Source: Pseudomonadota bacterium (GTDB lineage Bacteria; Pseudomonadota; Alphaproteobacteria; Sphingomonadales; Sphingomonadaceae). Taken from it: DNA of 64,000 nucleotides. The notes under the pieces are model-generated. The model saw only the letters and a program-made list of their open reading frames with translations, was not told the DNA's origin and made no database searches. The DNA is taken from contig JAEXAW010000094.1 of the NCBI GenBank assembly GCA_023458055.1, positions 9,133 through 73,132 on the forward strand. The letters run 5' to 3'. Both the position numbers and the translations under genes were made by a program. Below are positions 50,242 through 59,233 of this stretch, piece by piece (positions within the stretch are counted from its first letter, which is position 1; each line of letters begins with the position of its first letter).

Positions 50242-50339
50242 TGATCGTCACCCACAGTTTGATTCGTCACGAACTTGCCAGTCGATTCTCTGATTGACTA
50301 CGGGGCCATTTTGAGCAGAGTTTCTGGACCCTATTTTCA

Positions 50340-51125
50340 ATGGTGGAAAAATACATGGCGCGCCCGCATCGTCACCCGGCGGAACGACTCTATACAAAGA
50401 TATGGTTTGCCGAGATTTCGGCCGCAGCTGGGAACGCGACTCCCTATTGGTTTTGGAAAAATATCGCCGGCGGCGACGGCGATAAGACCGTGTGGCGACG
50501 TTACAAAACAGGAGCCCGCGTCCCTGAGCGCGCAGGCGATTTTGATCCTATAGTAGCTGTAGAAGCGAAGTTTCCTGGAACGAGACGCATTCTTGAAAAC
50601 CCCGTCATCTTCGTTCTCAAAGGAATGCGATTGACCCGCGATCAGGCCCGCGCAGCAATTGCTGAAATCGGCGACCCCTATCGGCGCATTATTTTAGAGG
50701 GTGGATACGAAACATCGAGCAACGATTCTGAACGAGAGCTATCTATGGAAGAGATATTTCAACAGCTCTCGCTATTTCCTTCGTTGGCATTGGTGGAAGT
50801 CATTGTGCTGATGCTGGCCTGGGCCGACGACGTTGGGAACTCTGAATTTTGGAATCACATATGCGCATTTTATCGCGCGATGGTTCCGGAGTTGGTCCGT
50901 TGCGGACATATTCCGTTTCATGAAGAGTTGCTCGAACTGGTTGATGGCTTCGCTCAGATGCGTGACTACGGCTCCGTAACCCTCAGAACCGACATTCATC
51001 AATCATGGCGCGATCTGGAACCCAAGCATTTTGTCAATCAGGATCGAGTGCGTCTCGAAATGCTGGAATATTGGCACACGATAACTGATGACCCGACTGC
51101 GCATCGCACCAAAAATCTGCGCTGA
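50340..51125 (+). CDS. Hypothetical protein (261 residues)
   Basis: A soluble-looking protein of unknown function, with aromatic-rich N-terminus (IWFAEISAAAGNATPYWFWK, then VWRRYKTGARVPERAGDFDP) that resembles regulatory or plasmid-associated proteins found near integrated elements. The rest is predicted helical (SMEEIFQQLSLFPSLALVEV). No catalytic motif is seen. Starts at 50340 or 50355 are possible; neither has a good ribosome-binding site. Stop at 51125 lies 45 bases from the convergent arsH stop. Confidence 0.6.
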   Translation: MVEKYMARPHRHPAERLYTKIWFAEISAAAGNATPYWFWKNIAGGDGDKTVWRRYKTGARVPERAGDFDPIVAVEAKFPGTRRILENPVIFVLKGMRLTRDQARAAIAEIGDPYRRIILEGGYETSSNDSERELSMEEIFQQLSLFPSLALVEVIVLMLAWADDVGNSEFWNHICAFYRAMVPELVRCGHIPFHEELLELVDGFAQMRDYGSVTLRTDIHQSWRDLEPKHFVNQDRVRLEMLEYWHTITDDPTAHRTKNLR

Positions 51126-51170
51126 ATAATCGCAAGCGTCCGGTCGACAGCGTCATCAAGGGTTGAACGA

Positions 51171-51917
51171 TTATATTTTGTTGGCCACGGCGATGGATGA
51201 CAAATCGGATGTTAAGTCCAACGGTTCACCTGATTGCTTCCGTTCCGAGTAACGATCGACGAGTTGAGCCGCATGTGGCCGCATCAACATGGTAATCCGA
51301 ACCAACTCTTCCATGACATCCACAATTCGATCATAATAGCTAGACGGGCGCATCCGTCCGTTCTCATCGAATTCCTTCCAAGCCATGGCTACGGATGACT
51401 GATTAGGTATCGTGAACATTCGCATCCACCGCCCCAGAAGACGGAGTGAATTTACTGCGTTAAACGATTGAGATCCCCCTGAAACCTGCATGACGGCAAG
51501 GGTTCGGCCTTGTGTGGGTCTAAGTCCTCGAATTTGCAGCGGGAGATGATCAATCTGAGTTTTCATGACGCCGCTGATCTGACCGTGTCTTTCAGGGCTG
51601 CACCAAACCATTCCTTCCGACCAAAGGGCATGGTCGCGTAGTTCATGCACCGCTGGATGATCGTCGTCGTCCACTTGGTCCGGTAACGGCAAATCACTGG
51701 GATCGAAAATCCGGGTTTCGGCCCCGAAAAATTGCAATAGGCGGGCCGCTTCTTCTACAGCCATTCGCGAAAATGAACGCTCTCGCAATGAGCCATAAAG
51801 CAATAGAATACGTGGCAGCAATTGTTCGGAGCCAAGACCTATCGCCGGACGCGGCAGCGCAAACGCCTTATCAAGTGCCGGAAGATCGAGCGGATCGGCA
51901 AGTTCGCGTAACCTCAT
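51171..51917 (-). CDS. arsH: Arsenical resistance flavoprotein ArsH
   Basis: An NADPH-dependent FMN reductase of 248 residues found in ars operons, where it oxidises trivalent organoarsenicals. The FMN-binding P-loop reads LLLYGSLRERSFSRMAVEEA near residue 38, and PERHGQISGVMKTQIDHLPL plus VMQVSGGSQSFNAVNSLR are ArsH signatures. Overlaps the Acr3 gene by 4 bases (ATGA) and is the last gene of the four-gene operon. Confidence 0.95.
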   Translation of the reverse strand: MRLRELADPLDLPALDKAFALPRPAIGLGSEQLLPRILLLYGSLRERSFSRMAVEEAARLLQFFGAETRIFDPSDLPLPDQVDDDDHPAVHELRDHALWSEGMVWCSPERHGQISGVMKTQIDHLPLQIRGLRPTQGRTLAVMQVSGGSQSFNAVNSLRLLGRWMRMFTIPNQSSVAMAWKEFDENGRMRPSSYYDRIVDVMEELVRITMLMRPHAAQLVDRYSERKQSGEPLDLTSDLSSIAVANKI

Positions 51918-52942
51918 GCTGAGAGTCCTTTTTCATACCAAGGGCGGGTGCGTTTCACTAAGGCGACGATGGAGAGCATCACCGGCACTTCGACAAGCAC
52001 GCCCACGACTGTTGCCAGTGCCGCACCTGAACTCAGGCCAAAAAGGCTGATGGCAGCGGCTACAGCCAACTCAAAGAAATTGGAGGCGCCGATTAGGGCT
52101 GACGGGCCTGCTACGCACCATGCAACATTAAAGCGGCGGCTTAGCCAATACGCTATTCCAGCGTTGAGATAGACCTGAAACAAAATCGGGACTGCGATCA
52201 GGGCAATCACGAGTGGTTGCCGGACAATTTGCTCTCCTTGAAAGCCGAAGAGCAGGACGAGCGTTAACAACAAACTCAGTAAACTGACTGGACCCACCAT
52301 CGACAGAAACCGTTGAAGCTTGTGTTCGCCATCGCGTAGAAGCAAACGGCGCAAAACCTGCGCAATTATCACGGGAACGACAATGTAAAGCCCGACTGAA
52401 AGCGCCAATGTGTTCCACGGTACCGTGATTGAGGCGACGCCGAGTAGCAATCCCACGAGCGGCGCGAAGGCAAAAACCATAATGAGATCGTTAAGCGCCA
52501 CTTGGCTGAGGGTATAATTTGGATCGCCATCAACAAGGTTCGACCAGACAAAAACCATCGCTGTGCAAGGAGCAGCAGCCAGCAATATCAAACCGGCTAT
52601 GTACGATGAGGGCGAGCCCGGTGGAAGGAGTGGAGCGAAGAGATAGCCGAGGAAGAATGTAGCGAGCAGCGCCATCGAGAAGGGTTTGATTGCCCAATTC
52701 ACGAACAGTGTGACGCCAATGCCGCGCCATTGTTCGCGCAGCCCATATAGCGCGCCGAAATCGACCCGCAGCAGCATCGGAATGATCATCAGCCAGATCA
52801 ACACAGCCACTACTAGATTGACGTTGGCGATTTCCAGCGCCGCGATTGCCTCGAACGCGGAAGGGGTGAGATGTCCCAGTCCGATCCCGATAACGATGCA
52901 AAGTGCAACCCATAGTGACAGATAGCGTTCAAATAGAGACAT
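51914..52942 (-). CDS. acr3: Arsenite efflux pump Acr3
   Basis: Arsenite/H+ antiporter of the Acr3 (BASS) type, 342 residues and ten membrane helices. Landmarks are NLVVAVLIWLMIIPMLLRVD, NWAIKPFSMALLATFFLGYL, LLAAAPCTAMVFVWSNLVDG with the essential cysteine, and LIGASNFFELAVAAAISLFG. The start at 52942 (MSLFERYLSLW) is conserved; the frame extends further upstream toward arsC without similarity. Fifty bases separate it from arsC. Confidence 0.95.
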   Translation of the reverse strand: MSLFERYLSLWVALCIVIGIGLGHLTPSAFEAIAALEIANVNLVVAVLIWLMIIPMLLRVDFGALYGLREQWRGIGVTLFVNWAIKPFSMALLATFFLGYLFAPLLPPGSPSSYIAGLILLAAAPCTAMVFVWSNLVDGDPNYTLSQVALNDLIMVFAFAPLVGLLLGVASITVPWNTLALSVGLYIVVPVIIAQVLRRLLLRDGEHKLQRFLSMVGPVSLLSLLLTLVLLFGFQGEQIVRQPLVIALIAVPILFQVYLNAGIAYWLSRRFNVAWCVAGPSALIGASNFFELAVAAAISLFGLSSGAALATVVGVLVEVPVMLSIVALVKRTRPWYEKGLSA

Positions 52943-52991
52943 AATAGCTAGACCGCCTCGGATAAATTTAGAGCACGGCAAACAGGAAGTA

Positions 52992-53405
52992 TTACCGGCG
53001 AGTTGCCTCGACGACTTCACCGTCTTCCTTAACGAATGTTCGTTGCTGCTCGTTAGGCAGCAAATCCAAAACCTGCTCGGAAGGGCGGCAAAGTCTGACG
53101 CCCAGCGGTGACACTACCAGCGGACGATTGATGAGAATTGGATGTTCCATCATCGCGTCAATTAGAGCATCGTCGCTCAAACTCGTATCCTCAAGACCAA
53201 GTTCGGCAAAAGGTGTGCCTTTCTCCCGGAGCAGCGCCCGTGCGGTAATGTCGGCGCGCTCAATCAATTGGGTCAATAGGCTTCGACTGGGCGGTGACTT
53301 AAGATACTCGACAATATGCGGTTCAATGCCCGCGTTTCGGATCATGGCCAGTGTGTTGCGAGAAGTCCCGCACTCCGGATTGTGGTAAATTATAATATCT
53401 GTCAT
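52992..53405 (-). CDS. arsC: Arsenate reductase ArsC (glutaredoxin type)
   Basis: Reduces arsenate to arsenite with glutathione/glutaredoxin. The protein has 137 residues, the usual length. The catalytic cysteine lies in IIYHNPECGTSRNTLAMI; LLREKGTPFAELGL and MMEHPILINRPLVVSPLGVR, with the oxyanion-binding arginines, follow. The start at 53405 has GAGGGG 5 bases upstream. Begins 12 bases after arsR. Confidence 0.96.
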   Translation of the reverse strand: MTDIIIYHNPECGTSRNTLAMIRNAGIEPHIVEYLKSPPSRSLLTQLIERADITARALLREKGTPFAELGLEDTSLSDDALIDAMMEHPILINRPLVVSPLGVRLCRPSEQVLDLLPNEQQRTFVKEDGEVVEATRR

Positions 53406-53416
53406 TTTGCCCCTCG

Positions 53417-53746
53417 TTAGCAGCAAGTCAGTTCAGCCAGTAGTGGCTCACACAGTCGCGGACTCGCTTGGCAACAATCCATGGCCAGATAGACCATGAG
53501 CTCGCGCAGGGCGTCGAGATTGGCGCGCTGGATATGTTGACGTCCGCGTTTTTCTGAAAGGATCAATCCAGCCTTCACCATCACCGCCAGATGCGTTGAA
53601 AAGGTGCTTTGAGTAAGCTTGGATGCCTCTACGAGTTCGCCAGTCGATAAGCCATTTGGTTCATGTTTGACCAAAAGGCGAAACGTGCCAAGTCGCGTTG
53701 GGTGGGCGAGTGCCGAAAGAATCGAAAGTGCTTCATCTGTGTCCAT
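53417..53746 (-). CDS. arsR: ArsR-family arsenite-responsive repressor
   Basis: A 109-residue winged-helix repressor, ALSILSALAHPTRLGTFRLL and LTQSTFSTHLAVMVKAGLIL being the HTH part. Instead of the classical ELCVCDL in helix 3, the cysteines are at the C-terminus (MDCCQASPRLCEPL and TCC at the very end), so As(III) is probably sensed by a C-terminal cysteine set, as in the alternative ArsR types. First gene of the operon; its promoter lies within 35 bases. Confidence 0.93.
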   Translation of the reverse strand: MDTDEALSILSALAHPTRLGTFRLLVKHEPNGLSTGELVEASKLTQSTFSTHLAVMVKAGLILSEKRGRQHIQRANLDALRELMVYLAMDCCQASPRLCEPLLAELTCC

Positions 53747-54067
53747 CCATCGGGATTATGCGATGAGTCTAAAGCTGTCAATATTCATCGGGTATTTACG
53801 ATGTAAGCGCGTGGACGGACGGACACGGCGGACATACAGATGCTGAAGATTTGGCGCATACTGTTGAAACATAGAAGTTATTTCTATCTCTAACGCTGCT
53901 GCAACCCATCATACAGCTGTTGGAATGGGTAGGCAAACTAGGCGAAGTAAAACAATGTGGTCGCACTCGTTCATCAAAATAAGAGTATTTTTTCGAACAT
54001 TGAGTTGCAAACCGAAAGGCAAATACATCGAATTCGCCTAGATGCGTCTGATCTAGTCAATATGCCG
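53747..54067. other. Gap between the ars and P-type ATPase operons
   Basis: About 320 bases without a gene. The first 40 contain the ars promoter; the rest is relatively AT-rich and shows no recognisable feature or terminator for the incoming minus-strand czc transcript. Confidence 0.6.
53755..53781 (-). promoter_or_regulatory. Probable arsR promoter
   Basis: On the minus strand TTGACA (53781-53776) and CATAAT (53760-53755) are separated by 15 bases, with CGATGA upstream and TCATCG inside the spacer as possible ArsR half-sites. The -10 box lies only 8 bases from the arsR ATG, so the transcript would be almost leaderless. Predicted from sequence only. Confidence 0.5.
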
Positions 54068-55972
54068 TCACCTCGTTGAGAATGTCGAAATCTCCGTCAG
54101 CGGCTTGAACGTCCAGAACAACATCAATGCATTGAGCGTAACGAATATGGTCGCTCCAGTATCGGCTATGATGGCCGTCCACAAATTGGTAAGCCCGAAT
54201 ACCGCAAGCCCAAGGAACACAAGCTTCAGCCCGATCGCTATGGCAATATTGATTACAATCGTTCTGCGGGTCGATTTTGCAAGACGAATTGCGTCGGGAA
54301 CACCTAGCAGCCGGTCGCGCAGTAAACCAACGTCGGCTGTCTCAATTGCTACATCTGTCCCGCCTCCCATAGCCAGACCGATTGAAGCCTTGGCAAGAGC
54401 CGGAGCATCGTTGACACCATCGCCGACCATTAGCACTGGTGCTTCTGCCTTTAGTGCATCGATCCGGGCAAGTTTGTCGGCGGGCATCAATTCACCTTCG
54501 GCTTGCATTCCCAATTGTGTGGCAATGGCTTCCGCAGTGCGCTGGTTGTCGCCGCTCAACATTAACGTGCGGACACCCATTTTGGATAGGGATTCAATCG
54601 CAAGCGAGGCGTCGGGTCGCGCCTCGTCACGACTAGCGATAAATCCGACAATCTGCTCATTGACCAAAACCACAGCAACGGTCTTGCCTTCGCGCTCACA
54701 TGCATCAATTCGTGCTGTCATTGCACTTTCCAGCGGTGGTGCAGCTCGTGGACTCAATATCGCTACCCTCTGCCCATCGACAATGCCTTCCACGCCCTCG
54801 CCCTGTCGTATCCGGACATCGCTAGCGGTAGGGATATTAAGAGATCGCTTTTGTGCTTCAGCTACAATTGCCCTAGCCACAGGGTGAGACAATCCGTTTT
54901 CAACCGCCGCCACTAATTGCAACCATTGGTTGTTCTGTCCTTCAACATCGGTAACAATGGGACGCCCAAGCGTAAGTGTACCAGTCTTATCGAACGCTGC
55001 GACCCCGACCCGGCCAAGCATTTCGAGTGCGGCGCCACTTTTGATGAGAATGCCGTATCTAGCTGCCGTTGCAATACCGGTTGCAATCGCTGCAGGTGTG
55101 GAAAGAACGAGTGCGCAAGGGCAGGCGATCAGCAGTACAGTCAATGCGCGATAAATCCAAACCTGCCATTCGCCTCCAAATGCCATGGGAGGAATGATCG
55201 CTACCAAGGCTGCAATTACGATGGCTGCAGGTGTGTAGTAAGTGCTGAAATTGTCGATAAATCGTGCGGTAGGTGCCGTTGTCTCTTGGGCTTCTGTAAC
55301 GAGATCGCCGATCCGCGCCACGACGCTGTTCGCCGCATCTTTGGTGACTTCAACCCGCAAGATACCATCGCCATTGATACTCCCTGCGAAAACCTCATAG
55401 CCTTCACCTTTGGGCACTGGACGAGATTCTCCAGTGATTGCAGCCTCATCAAGCTCTGATACTCCCGAGAGAATACGCCCGTCGGCAGCAACGCGGTCAC
55501 CGGCGGAGACGAGGAGGATCATTCCTGTTCGAAGGTCGCTGGCGTCAACGGTCTTTCGTTGACCATTTAGTTCAATTACGGCTTCTGAAGGAAGGAGCTC
55601 GGCCAAAGCGCGTAAGCCTGAACTGGCTCTGGCCGCAGCAAAGCCCTCAAGTAATTCACCAAGTGAGAAAAGCGCAACGACGACAACGGCTTCGGCTCCT
55701 GCACCGATAGGTAGTGCGCCCAAAACTGCGATTGTTACGAGGGTCTCGATGCTGAAAAGCCGTCCTTGCATGGCTTTTCCAATGGCAGCAAGTGTGAACG
55801 GAACGACAGCGATGCCAGCCCCGATACCGTAAGCGATTTGTCCAAACTCCGGAAACATCCGGGCGATAACATAGGCGAGCGCAGCGCAGGCACATGCCAA
55901 TGCAAACGTCCGTAGCCCCTCGCTCTCGACCAGGGTTTTTCCTGCGTTCAGTTCTCGCGATTCATCACTCAT
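54068..55972 (-). CDS. Heavy-metal P1B-type ATPase (Zn/Cd/Pb type)
   Basis: A cation-exporting ATPase of about 634 residues without an N-terminal metal-binding (HMA) domain. The key motifs are the actuator TGESRPVPKGEG, the transmembrane metal site ACPCALVLSTP (CPC), the phosphorylation motif DKTGTLTLGRP, and the hinge VGDGVNDAPALAKASIG. The CPC motif with the later transmembrane context fits ZntA/CadA-like specificity. ATG at 55972 has GAGAGGG 5 bases ahead; the ATG at 55990 overlaps the czcA stop and is also possible. Last gene of the czc operon. Confidence 0.9.
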   Translation of the reverse strand: MSDESRELNAGKTLVESEGLRTFALACACAALAYVIARMFPEFGQIAYGIGAGIAVVPFTLAAIGKAMQGRLFSIETLVTIAVLGALPIGAGAEAVVVVALFSLGELLEGFAAARASSGLRALAELLPSEAVIELNGQRKTVDASDLRTGMILLVSAGDRVAADGRILSGVSELDEAAITGESRPVPKGEGYEVFAGSINGDGILRVEVTKDAANSVVARIGDLVTEAQETTAPTARFIDNFSTYYTPAAIVIAALVAIIPPMAFGGEWQVWIYRALTVLLIACPCALVLSTPAAIATGIATAARYGILIKSGAALEMLGRVGVAAFDKTGTLTLGRPIVTDVEGQNNQWLQLVAAVENGLSHPVARAIVAEAQKRSLNIPTASDVRIRQGEGVEGIVDGQRVAILSPRAAPPLESAMTARIDACEREGKTVAVVLVNEQIVGFIASRDEARPDASLAIESLSKMGVRTLMLSGDNQRTAEAIATQLGMQAEGELMPADKLARIDALKAEAPVLMVGDGVNDAPALAKASIGLAMGGGTDVAIETADVGLLRDRLLGVPDAIRLAKSTRRTIVINIAIAIGLKLVFLGLAVFGLTNLWTAIIADTGATIFVTLNALMLFWTFKPLTEISTFSTR

Positions 55973-55986
55973 AGTCACCCTCTCAT

Positions 55987-58900
55987 TCATGCCGTTGGCA
56001 GTTCGCCACCGAGGTCGTCAACATCGCCATATTGGCCAGTTTCATGATGCTTGTGTCGACCTTTGAGCAGCAAATGACTGATCGCCGGCAGCACAAAAAG
56101 TGTCAGAATCGTGGAGGTGATCAGCCCGCCGATAACGACCGTAGCAAGCGGTTTTTGTACCTCCGCGCCTTGCCCCGTCGCCAATGCCATCGGCACGAAG
56201 CCGATGGCTGGGACGATGCCGGTCATAAGCACCGCGCGGAAGCGTTCGAGCGAGCCTTCGATAACCGCACGATCTACCGCAAGCCCTGCCTCGATTCGTT
56301 GGTTAATCGCGGTCATTACGACAAGGCCGTTCAACACGCCGACTCCCGCCAACACGATGAACCCGACTGCTGCCGACACCGAGAACGGCAATGCTGCCAG
56401 TGCCAGCGCGAACACGCCGCCTGCCAGACCCAGGGGAATGGCCGAATACACAGCAATCGCAGGGCGAAACCCGCGCAAGGCGACGAATAGGATACCGAAA
56501 ATCGCCGCGAACACGATGGGGATGACCAGCGACAATCGCTGCGATGCGGCTTGCAAATTCTCGAACTGTCCGCCCCATTCGATCGAACTTCCAGGCGGCA
56601 ACTGCACCTGCCTCTCAACTTTGGATTGGGCTTCAGCGATGAAGCTGCCGAGATCGTTACCGCGAACATTGGCCTGGACAACAACCCGCCTGCGGCCATT
56701 GTCACGACTCACTTGATTGAGTCCTTCTGAGAAACCGAAGCTGGTAACTGCGCTCAGTGGCACCGACGCACCTTCCTGCGGCAGCATGACGGGGAGAGCA
56801 CCCACCGCGTCGAGGTCGTCGCGGTCTGCGTTGGGCAGCCGCACGACAATATCGAACCGTCGGTCGCCCTCGAATACGATTCCCGCATCGCGCCCACCGA
56901 GCGCCGCCGCAACCGTATCGGTAACGTCCTGCAAGGTCAGGCCGTAGCGCGCGATGGCGTCGCGGTCGAACTTGACGTCGAGTTGCGGGAAGCCTTCGGT
57001 CTGCTCTACCTTAACGTCGGCTGCGCCTGGAACGGTTTTGAGCACTGCCGCCACCTTCGCGCCTGTTACGCTCATGGCGTCGAGATCTTCTCCATAGAGC
57101 TTGATCGCGATGTCTCCGCGCACGCCGGCGATTAGCTCGTTGAAGCGCAGTTCGATGGGTTGGCTGATCTCGAATGCACTGCCGACCATCGGTTTGAGCT
57201 TGGCTTCGAGGCGTTCGATCACCTTCTCCTTGGTGTCGACGCCAGCAGGCCATTCGTCCTTCGGCTTCAAAATAACGAACGAATCCGAAATATTTGCGGG
57301 CATCGGGTCTGTGCCAACCTCCGCCGTACCGGTCTTGGAGAACATGTAAGCCACTTCTGGCAGCGTGACGACGGCCTTCTCGATCTGACGCTGTAAAGTC
57401 AGCGACTGGTTCAGCGAAGTCGATGGGATGCGTATGCCTTGAAGTGCGATGTCACCTTCATCCAGCTGCGGGATGAACTCGCGGCCGAGCGTGAGGAACA
57501 TGAGCCCCGCGAGCACGAACGCGCCCACGCCCGCGCCGATCCACGGCCAGGGCCGCGCCACCGCCTTATCCAACAAAGGCGCATACCGTTCCTTGGCCAG
57601 CGCGACCGCCTTGACCTCCTTCTCGGCTACTTCCCCGCGAATGAGCAGGGCAACCATCGCCGGCACGAAGGTTAGCGAGAGAATGAACGCACCCGCCAGT
57701 GCCAGCATGACGGTGATCGCCATCGGCGAAAACATCTTGCCTTCGACGCCGGTGAAAGTGAGCAGAGGCGCAAACACGAGAAAGATGATCGCCTGCCCGT
57801 AGATTGTCGGCCGCACCATCTCGCGCGAGGCTTCGAACACTTCATGTAATCGCTCGGTCAGGCTGAGCACCCGGCCTTCATGGTGCTGTCGCTCTGCCAG
57901 CCTTCTCAAACAATTCTCAATAATGATGATCGAGCCATCGACGATAAGACCGAAGTCTAATGCGCCAAGGCTCATCAGATTGCCCGACGTGCCGGTTGCG
58001 TTCATCCCAGTCGCCATCATCAGGAACGACAGCGGAATGACCAGTGTGGCGATGATCGCGGCACGGACATTGCCCAACAGCCAGAACAGCACGGCAGCTA
58101 CCAGGAGCGCGCCTTCGAGCAGATTTTTCTCGACCGTGCTTATGGTCGCGTTGACCAGCTTGGAACGGTTCAGCACGGTTTTGATTTTAATCCCCGGAGG
58201 CATCGATTTGGCGACCTCATCGAGCCGTTCGGCGACCGCACTCGCGACGAGGCGGCTGTTGCCGCCTGCAATCATCAACGCGGTGCCGACAACGACCTCA
58301 TTGCCGTTCTCCGAAGCGGCCCCGGTGCGGAGAACGCCGCCAATACGGACAGTGGCGACGTCGCGCACTGCGACGACCACTCCGCCGCGCGAGGCGACGG
58401 TTGCTCGACCGATTTCGTCAACCGTGCGGATGCGGCCATCGGCCTTGACCAGAAATGCCTCGCCGCCGCGCTCAACGAAGTTCGCGCCGACCGAGATGTT
58501 CGCCTTTTCCAGTGCCTCGGCGAGTTCGGAAAAGGAGATGTGATAGGTGGCGAGCTTGGCAGGGTCCGGTTCGACCACAAATTGCTTTTCATAACCGCCG
58601 ATGCTGTCGATCCCGGCAACGCCCGCAACGGTCTTGAGCTGCGGTCGGATCACCCAATCCTGCACCGTGCGAAGGTAGGCAAGTTTCGACACCTCATCTG
58701 CAAGCATATTGCCGTCGGCGGTCAGATAGCTACCATCGGGCTGGAAACCAGGCTTGCCCGCAATCTTAGGATTAGCTTTCGTTCCCGCAGGCTCAAACTC
58801 CACGACATACATCAAGATTTCGCCAAGCCCGGTCGTCACCGGCCCCATTTGAGGCTCGACGCCCTCGGGCAGGCTTTCCTTCGCCTGAGTCAGCCGCTCG

Positions 58901-59232
58901 GCGACCTGTTGACGCGCGAAATAGAGGTCAACGCCCTCATTGAACACTACCGTCACCTGGCTAAAGCCGTTGCGTGAAATCGAGCGAGAGCTTTCGAGAC
59001 CCGGAATTCCGGCCATTGCGGTTTCGACCGGAAAGGTAACAAGCCGCTCCATATCAAGTGGGCCGAGCGCAGGTGCCACTGTGTTTACCTGCACCTGTTT
59101 GTTGGTAATGTCGGGAACGGCATCGATCGGAAGCTTCAAGAGCTGCCCGACGCCGAAGGCTGCAACAATCAGCGTGGCTATAACCACGCCCCAGCGGAAG
59201 CGGATTGCGGCATCAAGAAGTTTTTCGATCAT
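55987..59232 (-). CDS. czcA: Heavy-metal RND efflux pump CzcA/CusA
   Basis: Inner-membrane proton-driven RND pump of 1,081 residues, the usual length. Landmarks are the N-terminus MIEKLLDAAIRFRWGVVIAT, ITNKQVQVNTVAPALGPLDM, FARQQVAERLTQAKESLPEG, VDGSIIIIENCLRRLAERQH in TM4 with the proton-relay acidic residue, GREFIPQLDEGDIALQGIRI and GVLNGLVVMTAINQRIEAGL. It is HME-type and likely exports Co, Zn and Cd. ATG at 59232 lies one base from the czcB stop; a longer frame upstream is not conserved. Confidence 0.95.
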   Translation of the reverse strand: MIEKLLDAAIRFRWGVVIATLIVAAFGVGQLLKLPIDAVPDITNKQVQVNTVAPALGPLDMERLVTFPVETAMAGIPGLESSRSISRNGFSQVTVVFNEGVDLYFARQQVAERLTQAKESLPEGVEPQMGPVTTGLGEILMYVVEFEPAGTKANPKIAGKPGFQPDGSYLTADGNMLADEVSKLAYLRTVQDWVIRPQLKTVAGVAGIDSIGGYEKQFVVEPDPAKLATYHISFSELAEALEKANISVGANFVERGGEAFLVKADGRIRTVDEIGRATVASRGGVVVAVRDVATVRIGGVLRTGAASENGNEVVVGTALMIAGGNSRLVASAVAERLDEVAKSMPPGIKIKTVLNRSKLVNATISTVEKNLLEGALLVAAVLFWLLGNVRAAIIATLVIPLSFLMMATGMNATGTSGNLMSLGALDFGLIVDGSIIIIENCLRRLAERQHHEGRVLSLTERLHEVFEASREMVRPTIYGQAIIFLVFAPLLTFTGVEGKMFSPMAITVMLALAGAFILSLTFVPAMVALLIRGEVAEKEVKAVALAKERYAPLLDKAVARPWPWIGAGVGAFVLAGLMFLTLGREFIPQLDEGDIALQGIRIPSTSLNQSLTLQRQIEKAVVTLPEVAYMFSKTGTAEVGTDPMPANISDSFVILKPKDEWPAGVDTKEKVIERLEAKLKPMVGSAFEISQPIELRFNELIAGVRGDIAIKLYGEDLDAMSVTGAKVAAVLKTVPGAADVKVEQTEGFPQLDVKFDRDAIARYGLTLQDVTDTVAAALGGRDAGIVFEGDRRFDIVVRLPNADRDDLDAVGALPVMLPQEGASVPLSAVTSFGFSEGLNQVSRDNGRRRVVVQANVRGNDLGSFIAEAQSKVERQVQLPPGSSIEWGGQFENLQAASQRLSLVIPIVFAAIFGILFVALRGFRPAIAVYSAIPLGLAGGVFALALAALPFSVSAAVGFIVLAGVGVLNGLVVMTAINQRIEAGLAVDRAVIEGSLERFRAVLMTGIVPAIGFVPMALATGQGAEVQKPLATVVIGGLITSTILTLFVLPAISHLLLKGRHKHHETGQYGDVDDLGGELPTA

Positions 59233-59233
59233 C

